In this document: positions 14,798-20,554 of the stretch, one piece after another | How positions within the stretch are numbered: the first letter of the stretch is position 1 | Layout of the letters: every line of letters starts with the position of its first letter | DNA from: an uncultured Lachnospiraceae bacterium | Lineage (GTDB): Bacteria > Bacillota > Clostridia > Lachnospirales > Lachnospiraceae | Direction: 5' to 3' | NCBI GenBank assembly: GCA_910578845.1 | Contig: CAJTSL010000056.1 | Coordinates: 1-20,554, forward strand | DNA length: 20,554 nucleotides | Made by a program: the position numbers and the translations under genes | The notes under the pieces: model-generated | Databases searched by the model: none | Seen by the model: the letters and a program-made list of their open reading frames with translations, nothing else | Told to the model about the DNA's origin: nothing

Positions 14798-15472
14798 ATG
14801 CATGAAAAAATCCTATTAGTCGATGATGAGAAAGGTATTGTCGCCGTTATGAAAAGCTACTTTGAAATGTCGGGATATCAGGTCATCAGTGCGTATAGCG
14901 GGCATGAGGCCTTGCAGAAAATCTCCTGTCAGCCAGACATTGTCCTGTTAGATGTCAATATGCCGGAGATGGACGGCTTTAGCGTTTGCCAGAGAATCCG
15001 TGGGCATATCTCCTGCCCGATCCTCTTTTTGACTGCCCGCATAGAAACGACGGATAAGATAAAGGGATTTGCTATCGGCGCTGATGATTATATCGTAAAG
15101 CCTTTTGACCTTGATGAGCTAGGCGCAAGGGTCGCAGCGCATCTACGTCGTGAGAACAGGAAACAGCTACATCCCGTTTTGCGTTTCTTTGGACAAATGG
15201 TCATTGATTATGCCAAACGGGAAGTCTCCATAGACAATACTGTAATTTCTTTATCCAAAAAGGAATTTGCTATCGTCGAACTGCTCTCTGCCAATACCGG
15301 GCAAGTCTTTGACCGCGAGCGGATTTACGAGGTGGTATGGGGACTAGAAGGCGACGGGAACAGCGATACCATTATGGAGCATATCAGGAAAATACGGGTG
15401 AAGTTTTCTGCTTTATCGTCTCATAGCTATATAGAAACTGTTTGGGGGGTAGGTTATAAATGGAACGGATAA
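14798..15472 (+). CDS. OmpR/PhoB-family response regulator
   Basis: This 224-residue protein has a receiver domain (1-120) with acidic pocket D9-D10, phosphoacceptor Asp52 (L-L-D-V-N-M-P), Thr79 and Lys101 (V-K-P-F). The C-terminal winged helix (about 130-222) shows L-S-K-K-E-F-A-I-V-E-L-L, R-E-R-I-Y-E-V-V-W-G and E-T-V-W-G-V-G-Y-K-W. AAGGAG lies 9 bases before the ATG. Its end overlaps the kinase start by 13 bases, so the pair is coupled. The genes that follow encode an ABC transporter, the probable target. The phased TGAGA repeats before both transcription units are candidate binding sites. Confidence 0.95.
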   Translation: MHEKILLVDDEKGIVAVMKSYFEMSGYQVISAYSGHEALQKISCQPDIVLLDVNMPEMDGFSVCQRIRGHISCPILFLTARIETTDKIKGFAIGADDYIVKPFDLDELGARVAAHLRRENRKQLHPVLRFFGQMVIDYAKREVSIDNTVISLSKKEFAIVELLSANTGQVFDRERIYEVVWGLEGDGNSDTIMEHIRKIRVKFSALSSHSYIETVWGVGYKWNG

Positions 15473-16647
15473 AACAAATGAACTTGAAAAGGGCATTATT
15501 TACAATTGCTCTGCTCCATATCACGGCAGCAATTATCCTCTCAGCGTTTTCTTTCTGGGGATGTATGCAGGCAAATGCCGCCATTGCCCCTCAAAGCTTT
15601 AGTCTAGAGTTTCTATTTGATGACTATACCGATCCTGTCACGGTGGCAAAAGAGCCGGCGGCAACCGATACATCCCTCATGCTTGTCCAGATCATATCCA
15701 TCTTACAGATCATTTTACCGGTATTCATCTGCATCTTGTCATTGCTCTCCACGGCTTCTATGTTCTACCGCCTAAAATTGAAAGAACCGCTGGAGGCGCT
15801 TACAAAAGGCGCCCGCCATATGATGGACAATGACCTCGATTTTACGGTTACCGCAACATCAGAGGACGAATTAGGGCAGCTCTGTACCGCTTTTGAAACG
15901 ATGCGCAAGGCATTGCTTGAAAACAACCGCCAGCTATGGAAACAGGCCGAAGAACGCAAACGGCTAAACGCGGCCTTCTCCCATAACTTACGCAATCCGG
16001 TTACAGTCTTAAAAGGCGCTACCAAATTAGCGCAAAAAAGCATCCATGACAACAATGCTTTGACGGCGCAGCTTGCCGCGCAACTTTCTCTCATGGAGAA
16101 TTATACTGACCGGATTGCCCGCTATATAGAGGCCATGAGCAGCATACATACGCTAGAAGAGATGCCTCTTGCACAGCAAGCAGCCAATTGGGATGCGCTT
16201 ACCGGGGAGTTAGAACATGCCATACATCTGATCGCCCTAAACAGCGGCAAGCAGATCCGATTTGAAGCTATCTGCCCGTCATGTTTACAAGAGGCAAAGA
16301 CGCGCCCCATTCTGATCGATTCGTCCGTTTTGTTCCAGGTTATGGAAAATCTTGTCGCAAATGCGCTCCGGTTTGCCAGGGAAAAGATTAGCGTCTTCTG
16401 TTCTATAAAGGATAATATGTTCCTATTATCTGTCTCAGACGATGGATGCGGCTTCCCAGCGGCATTCATCCGAAACGGCATCCGCCCCTTCCAGACGGGC
16501 ATAACAGACATAGAAAATACCGGACATTTTGGCATGGGCCTCTATACTTGCGCCCTTCTTGCCAGGAAGCATGGGGGGGATATCGAAATCAGCAATGCGC
16601 CATCAGGCGCAGTTGTTTCCGTTTCCTTAGAAATCAAAGGAACTTGA
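15460..16647 (+). CDS. Sensor histidine kinase with HAMP domain
   Basis: This 395-residue kinase has membrane segments at about 13-33 and 74-102 enclosing an outside loop of about 40 residues. A HAMP domain (about 103-155) follows. The dimerisation helix carries His175 in F-S-H-N-L-R-N-P-V-T; Asn176 and Asn179 replace the more usual Asp/Glu and Thr of the F-S-H-D-L-R-T-P pattern. The ATPase domain has N-box E-N-L-V-A-N-A-L-R, G1 D-D-G-C-G-F and G2 G-M-G-L-Y. The loop is longer than in the intramembrane-sensing BceS type and shorter than a full sensor domain. It overlaps the regulator gene by 13 bases. ATG at 15478 is an alternative start that would leave 389 residues. Confidence 0.92.
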   Translation: MERIKQMNLKRALFTIALLHITAAIILSAFSFWGCMQANAAIAPQSFSLEFLFDDYTDPVTVAKEPAATDTSLMLVQIISILQIILPVFICILSLLSTASMFYRLKLKEPLEALTKGARHMMDNDLDFTVTATSEDELGQLCTAFETMRKALLENNRQLWKQAEERKRLNAAFSHNLRNPVTVLKGATKLAQKSIHDNNALTAQLAAQLSLMENYTDRIARYIEAMSSIHTLEEMPLAQQAANWDALTGELEHAIHLIALNSGKQIRFEAICPSCLQEAKTRPILIDSSVLFQVMENLVANALRFAREKISVFCSIKDNMFLLSVSDDGCGFPAAFIRNGIRPFQTGITDIENTGHFGMGLYTCALLARKHGGDIEISNAPSGAVVSVSLEIKGT

Positions 16648-16675
16648 GAGAATCTTGAGATTTCCCTTTTATACT
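16644..16675 (+). promoter_or_regulatory. Paired TTGAGA repeats and TATACT box before the ABC transporter genes
   Basis: CTTGAGA occurs at 16643 and again at 16654, an exact 11-bp period. The -10 hexamer TATACT (16670-16675) begins 14 bases after the start of the second TGAGA. The first copy overlaps the kinase stop codon. Neither TTGAGA is at -35 spacing (20 and 9 bases), so they look like activator half-sites and not a core promoter. The arrangement mirrors that before the regulator gene at 14708-14749. Confidence 0.6.
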
Positions 16676-16744
16676 GATAGCACCGCCTGCAAAACCACTT
16701 CTTACACAATCCAGACTCGCAGGCTGTAGAAAGGGTAACATATA

Positions 16745-17422
16745 ATGATGGAAATCCAAGTAAAAGATATTTCAAAAATCTACGGTACGAATGAAAACCA
16801 AGTCATTGCGCTAAGCCATGCGTCCATGACGATACAAGAGGGAGATTTCATTTCTATCATGGGACCGTCTGGCAGTGGCAAAAGCACGCTTCTGCATATA
16901 ATCAGTGGGTTAGAACATCCCACTAATGGCAGTGTGCTTTATGGCGGCACAGACATCCACAACGGCAGCGACAAACAACTATCAGCTTTCCGCCGCCAGA
17001 AAATCGGCTTCATTTTCCAACAGTTCCATTTGCTTCCTGTCCTGACTGCCTACGAGAACATTGTCATGCCATTGCTCCTAGATCAAAGGCAAGCCGATGA
17101 GCCGTACCTAGAGACGCTTACTTCCCTCTTAGGGCTAGAAACACGTCTTTCCCATTTCCCACACGAATTATCTGGCGGACAGCAGCAACGCGTGGCAATT
17201 GCCCGTGCGCTCTCTGCGGATCCGGATATCGTCTTCGCTGATGAGCCAACAGGAAACCTTGATAGCAAAAGCGGCAATGAAGTCATGAAAATGCTCTGCC
17301 AAATTCAGGAAAAGATGAATAAGACAATCGCCATCATCACTCATGACCCGCACATTGCTAACATGGCCAAACGCCATTTTACCATTATTGACGGAATCCT
17401 TACGGAGGTGCGCGCATCATGA
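16745..17422 (+). CDS. ABC transporter ATP-binding protein (MacB/LolD type)
   Basis: This 225-residue ATPase has a complete set of motifs: Walker A G-P-S-G-S-G-K-S-T at 40-48, Q-loop I-F-Q-Q-F-H, signature L-S-G-G-Q-Q-Q-R, Walker B I-V-F-A-D-E-P-T-G-N-L-D and the switch histidine in I-T-H-D. The sequence style and length are those of the LolD/MacB/FtsE group, which works with FtsX-type permeases. AAAGGG lies 9 bases before the first of two adjacent ATGs. The stop overlaps the permease start as ATGA, so the two are translationally coupled. It energises the permease encoded next. Confidence 0.95.
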   Translation: MMEIQVKDISKIYGTNENQVIALSHASMTIQEGDFISIMGPSGSGKSTLLHIISGLEHPTNGSVLYGGTDIHNGSDKQLSAFRRQKIGFIFQQFHLLPVLTAYENIVMPLLLDQRQADEPYLETLTSLLGLETRLSHFPHELSGGQQQRVAIARALSADPDIVFADEPTGNLDSKSGNEVMKMLCQIQEKMNKTIAIITHDPHIANMAKRHFTIIDGILTEVRAS

Positions 17423-19953
17423 GGACTTTCAAAAATCGGCTGCTCCCACCTTTTCACCAATCCTATCTGACTCTTGCAGTCAAAGAATTAAAGGAACAAA
17501 AAGTGATGGCATCGCTCATCCTGATCGCCATCATCCTTTCTAGCATCATGACAACTACCGTTAGCTGCTCTCTTGGCATCTTAAGGACAATGCGCATCCA
17601 GCAGGCTGCTTCCTTGAATGGGGACCGCTACGCTACTTTTCATCAAATCACGCATGCGCAAAGGCAGCAACTTGAAAACGATCCTGGCCTTTACGATGTA
17701 GGCAGTTATATTACCGTAGGATGTACTGACCTTGCAAACAGCGGACTGACTCTCTTTGCACGGGAATACATTGGAGATGCCCTAAGCGCATATCCTACTG
17801 TCTGCAAATTAAAAGAAGGACACATGCCGGATGCCCCATTAGAAATCGCTTTGCCGGAAAATGTCTTGCCCTACTTCAAGGATGATATCCATGTAGGTGA
17901 TACTATTTCATTACAATCCAGGATATCCCTTATCGACGGAACCGCTCCGGAATACGTGTATGCCGCAGATTATACAGTGTGCGGCATATTAGAGAGCAAC
18001 TATATTGGTTACAGTTCGGGAATGTTAGCGGCAATATTAGGAAAGGGCAGCGCAAGCGTTTTATTGCCTAAAGACTATATGCTGTATTCGACTGATTTCA
18101 AGACGGAGAATACCACCGCATTTCAAGCTATTGTCGATCAACTGGCAGCCGGCCTTGACATCCCGGCATCCCGTATACAATATAACTGGATTTTATTGAA
18201 TGCCCTTGGCATTTCTTATACCGGACAAGAAACGTCCGGTGAAGATAGCGGGTTTTCTTTTATAGCGCTCGCTTGCATTACGACCGGTGCACTAGTTTTG
18301 CTTGCAGCAGGATTAACCATTATCAATATTCTGAAGATAGCAGTGGCCAAACAGCTCAAAGAATACGGAATGCTCCGTGCCATCGGTTGCGAACGGGGTC
18401 AGATTTACCGCCTTGTTTCCCTAAAGCTTCTAATCTTATGTGCAATCGGGATTCCAATCGGTTTACTGATTGGCTTCCTGTCGTCAAAATGGATCTTAAT
18501 TACAGCGACTAGCATACTCAATCCCGATACTTTCATGGCAGAAAGCACAGAAAAGCTTCATGAAATGATTCGTACGGCGAATGCGGACGGCGTCGCTCCT
18601 TATCTGGTAAGCATCGGCATAACACTCTTGTTTGCTATGTTAGCAGCCTTCCCTGCGGCATGGCATGCTTCGCATGTATCCCCGATCGTTGCCTTGTCTG
18701 GACAGGCTTACCTGCCCACGATGCTTGGTGGAATCAAACGGCGCAATCAGAAAGCTAGGACAATCCGTCACTTTACCTCTTATTACGCAAAGCTAAACTT
18801 AAAGCGAGGCGGCACCCGTAGCATCGTCACAATCCTTTCTCTGGTCATGAGCATTACTGTATTTGTTGCTTTACAAAGTTTTACCGCCCTTTTGGATGTG
18901 GGCGGCGATGTCAAGGATATGCTTCTAGGCGATTATTCGATTACCAATGAAAGCATCGGCATCAAACCGCAAAGCATAGAAGAAATCCTTGAAAATGAGG
19001 CAGTCGCAGATTTAGCGACAACCAAATTGACTACTTATATGCCAGAGCAGATCAAAAACCTCCCTTTTACGCTTGATTTCTCATTACAATCCTGGGAAGC
19101 GCTTCATATTGCCGGTATGAACGATGCCCGCTTGGCGTCATACGTAGAGCACGGATCTCAACAGGATCTTAACGATTTGCTATCCGGCAAAGCATGCATC
19201 ATCAAAAACCCCATTGCTTTCGCGTATGAAGGGCAGAGCGTTGAAACAACCAATTTCGGCTACGGTGACATCATATCGGTAAACGGGCATAGGCTGCGCG
19301 TTGTCGGCCTTGCCAATGGGGCTGTTACCATCAACAACGAAGGGTTTGCCAATGGCGTACAAATTATCGTCAATAATGACACATACCATATCATTACTGG
19401 CACTGACAGTTATGCGGAAGTCTACCCTACCCTTAAGACCAATGCCAATGCCACTCAATTTGAGTCATGGCTGGATGAGTGGCAGAAACAAAACCCTGGC
19501 AGCCATTGGCTCTCCTATCGGCAAAGAGACGAACAGCTTACAGAGAGTTTCGGACAAACCAAGATGCTCTGCCTAATCCTCATCCTTTTCATCGGTTTAA
19601 TTGGCATATTGAACATCATCAATACCGTTTATAGCAATATCCACACCCGCATTCGGGAAATCGGCATACAGCGCGCGATTGGCATGAGCGCAGGCAGCCT
19701 TTACCAAACCTTTCTATGGGAAAGCGCTTATTACGCCGTCATTGCTTCCGTTGCAGGTTCCTTATTAGGATATCTCTGCACAATATTGATCAATGCCGCA
19801 ACAACGAACAGTTTAGAGCTTGTCCCTTTTCCATACCTGCCAACCCTCGAAGCGGCAATCGTTTCTGTTGCAGCCTGTTTACTGGCAACGGCGATCCCTA
19901 TGCGCGCCATAGCCAAAATAGATATTGTCCCGTCAATTGAAGCAATAGACTAG
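17419..19953 (+). CDS. ABC transporter permease with two FtsX domains
   Basis: This 844-residue membrane protein is built as two similar halves. The first has TM1 (about 31-53), an outside domain (about 54-278) and three TMs (about 279-305, 332-352, 397-416). The second has TM5 (about 466-488), an outside domain (about 489-714) and three TMs (about 715-738, 768-790, 811-830). Each FtsX core carries the coupling segment: K-E-Y-G-M-L-R-A-I-G in the first, R-E-I-G-I-Q-R-A-I-G in the second. Such 8-TM permeases with a neighbouring two-component system are often linked to antimicrobial peptide or envelope-stress responses in Firmicutes. It is not the 10-TM BceB type with one large loop, and no membrane-fusion partner is encoded nearby. 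The transported substance is unknown. Confidence 0.92.
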   Translation: MRTFKNRLLPPFHQSYLTLAVKELKEQKVMASLILIAIILSSIMTTTVSCSLGILRTMRIQQAASLNGDRYATFHQITHAQRQQLENDPGLYDVGSYITVGCTDLANSGLTLFAREYIGDALSAYPTVCKLKEGHMPDAPLEIALPENVLPYFKDDIHVGDTISLQSRISLIDGTAPEYVYAADYTVCGILESNYIGYSSGMLAAILGKGSASVLLPKDYMLYSTDFKTENTTAFQAIVDQLAAGLDIPASRIQYNWILLNALGISYTGQETSGEDSGFSFIALACITTGALVLLAAGLTIINILKIAVAKQLKEYGMLRAIGCERGQIYRLVSLKLLILCAIGIPIGLLIGFLSSKWILITATSILNPDTFMAESTEKLHEMIRTANADGVAPYLVSIGITLLFAMLAAFPAAWHASHVSPIVALSGQAYLPTMLGGIKRRNQKARTIRHFTSYYAKLNLKRGGTRSIVTILSLVMSITVFVALQSFTALLDVGGDVKDMLLGDYSITNESIGIKPQSIEEILENEAVADLATTKLTTYMPEQIKNLPFTLDFSLQSWEALHIAGMNDARLASYVEHGSQQDLNDLLSGKACIIKNPIAFAYEGQSVETTNFGYGDIISVNGHRLRVVGLANGAVTINNEGFANGVQIIVNNDTYHIITGTDSYAEVYPTLKTNANATQFESWLDEWQKQNPGSHWLSYRQRDEQLTESFGQTKMLCLILILFIGLIGILNIINTVYSNIHTRIREIGIQRAIGMSAGSLYQTFLWESAYYAVIASVAGSLLGYLCTILINAATTNSLELVPFPYLPTLEAAIVSVAACLLATAIPMRAIAKIDIVPSIEAID

Positions 19954-20111
19954 GCACAGGGCGCTTTGAAAGGCTCATAGAGGGCATGAAACAAGCATAG
20001 GGTAATAACAGAAAACGCCTTAGAATGGACAGGGAGCATGAATAACATAAGGGCGTGTGCAAGGGAGATTGTGAACGAAGAAATTATATACGCATAGGCA
20101 AGACAACATGG

Positions 20112-20145
20112 CGGCAGAGGGTAAAAGCTCTGTCGTTTTTCTTTT
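20112..20145 (+). terminator. Intrinsic terminator after the ABC transporter unit
   Basis: CGGCAGAG (20112-20119) pairs with CTCTGTCG (20128-20135), eight pairs including one G-U, with an 8-base loop, followed by TTTTTCTTTT. It lies about 160 bases after the permease stop. The 158 bases between them hold no recognisable gene. The stem-loop plus T-run is a textbook intrinsic terminator. Confidence 0.8.
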
Positions 20146-20179
20146 CGGATAGTTATAATGAATGCTCATATTTATCTAC

Positions 20180-20208
20180 TTGATGCAGTGCGTTCAAGCG
20201 GCTATACT
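20180..20208 (+). promoter_or_regulatory. Promoter of the small HTH gene
   Basis: TTGATG (20180-20185) and TATACT (20203-20208) are exactly 17 bases apart, a good sigma-A type promoter. Transcription would begin near 20215, leaving a very short leader before AGGAGG and the ATG at 20237. Confidence 0.7.
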
Positions 20209-20236
20209 ATATACAGTACGCAATAGGAGGTCAAAA

Positions 20237-20350
20237 ATGTTTGAATATATGACAGCACAGGAAGCCGCAGAAAAATGGAACGTATCGCTTAGGTGGGTGC
20301 AGCGGTTATGCAAAGAAAATCGTATTGAGGGAGGTAACATCTATGAATAA
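20237..20350 (+). CDS. Truncated helix-turn-helix DNA-binding protein (37 residues)
   Basis: The product begins M-F-E-Y-M-T-A-Q-E-A-A-E-K-W-N-V-S, then R-W-V-Q-R-L-C-K-E-N-R-I-E-G, and stops after G-N-I-Y-E. This matches the first 30 or so residues of small MerR/excisionase-like HTH proteins common in Clostridia, which usually continue into a wing with a W-x-I-P motif and about 20 more residues. Here the wing is missing, so DNA binding may be lost or altered. A perfect AGGAGG lies 7 bases before the ATG and a 17-bp-spaced promoter is close upstream, so it is probably still expressed. The first base of the next gene falls inside its last codons (8-base overlap), and the GGAGGT serving that gene is within this reading frame. 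It may survive as a leader for the next gene. Confidence 0.6.
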   Translation: MFEYMTAQEAAEKWNVSLRWVQRLCKENRIEGGNIYE

Positions 20351-20554
20351 AATATATTGGGACAGAGATAAAATCTCAATCATAACAGACCAAATTGAAT
20401 CTGTCCCACATAAGCATTGGGCAATGCAGTTATTTTTAAGCATAGAAAAAAATTTGGAGATAGGTGTAGAAGATAATAAAATTTCATGCAGATGTATTGT
20501 TATAAACCGCAACATATTACATAGTTTTTCAACAGGCAGCAAAATGTATTTTAC
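20343..20554 (+). CDS. Partial cupin-domain protein, probably AraC-family regulator (cut by window end)
   Basis: An open frame of 70 codons runs off the right edge with no stop. It starts at ATG 20343 with GGAGGT 7 bases upstream. The sequence includes V-P-H-K-H-W-A-M-Q-L-F-L-S-I, then D-N-K-I-S-C-R-C-I-V-I-N, then L-H-S-F-S-T-G. This looks like the N-terminal cupin sensor domain of AraC-type regulators, with the metal/ligand-side H-x-H-W pattern. The HTH half would lie beyond the window, so the AraC assignment is an inference. It overlaps the small HTH gene by 8 bases, so its translation is probably coupled to it. Confidence 0.6.
   Translation, partial: MNKIYWDRDKISIITDQIESVPHKHWAMQLFLSIEKNLEIGVEDNKISCRCIVINRNILHSFSTGSKMYF

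Noticed and set aside
16685..16724. GCCTGC/GCAGGC inverted repeat in the leader of the ABC transporter genes
   Set aside because: Only 6 bp of stem with a 28-base loop and no T-run; it could form by chance and is not strong enough to call an attenuator.
1..20554. CRISPR arrays, tRNA or rRNA genes, complete insertion sequences, riboswitches
   Set aside because: No regularly spaced repeats with spacers, no cloverleaf or rRNA-like stretch, no transposase gene with inverted ends and no recognisable riboswitch core were seen by reading both strands. Short or diverged examples could be missed without a covariance-model search.

Overview
The window looks like a chromosomal segment of a Gram-positive gut-type anaerobe of the Clostridia, most likely Lachnospiraceae. 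The reasons are strong AGGAGG-like ribosome binding sites, moderate GC, a GPH-family sugar symporter beside GH2 and GH3 glycosidases, a permuted membrane-anchored GH3, an AraC/cupin regulator, and a C-terminal tail of an Rpn-type nuclease. This assignment is inferred from gene style only, and no species is claimed.

Left part (1-7.6 kb, all genes on the minus strand). A small two-TM protein of unknown function lies at the left edge. To its right is a glycoside operon transcribed GH2 -> GH3 -> GPH symporter (7441 down to 880). The GH2 enzyme has no export signal and is probably cytoplasmic. The GH3 enzyme has a membrane segment at each end, so its catalytic body should sit outside the cell. The symporter would bring glycosides in. 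A GC-rich hairpin at 781-828 probably ends this operon. A 10-bp inverted repeat (7476-7513) sits in its promoter region.

Middle part (7.6-13.5 kb). A second minus-strand operon reads uxuA (mannonate dehydratase) -> uxuB (fructuronate reductase) -> LytTR response regulator -> GHKL histidine kinase, closed by a hairpin terminator at 7556-7595. A divergent AraC/cupin regulator lies upstream of uxuA. UxuB and UxuA together carry out D-fructuronate -> D-mannonate -> 2-keto-3-deoxygluconate. With the GH2/GH3/symporter operon this makes a plausible hexuronide (for example glucuronide) utilisation locus. A near-identical 10-bp element occurs upstream of both operons, which suggests one shared regulator. 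Uronate isomerase, KDG kinase and KDPG aldolase are not in the window.

Right-middle part (13.5-14.8 kb). A remnant of an Rpn/PD-(D/E)XK nuclease tail abuts an acetyltransferase gene whose product joins an N-terminal DUF6429-like domain to a GNAT domain. This gene has a near-consensus promoter.

Right part (14.8-20 kb, plus strand). An OmpR-type response regulator, a HAMP-containing histidine kinase, a MacB/LolD-type ABC ATPase and an 844-residue two-FtsX permease form a two-component/ABC transporter module of the kind often used against antimicrobial peptides or cell-envelope stress. TGAGA repeats spaced exactly 11 bp apart lie before both the regulator gene and the transporter genes, and are candidate binding sites for the module's own regulator. 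At the right edge, after a terminator, a well-formed promoter drives a 37-residue truncated helix-turn-helix gene that overlaps the start of a cupin/AraC-like gene cut by the window end.
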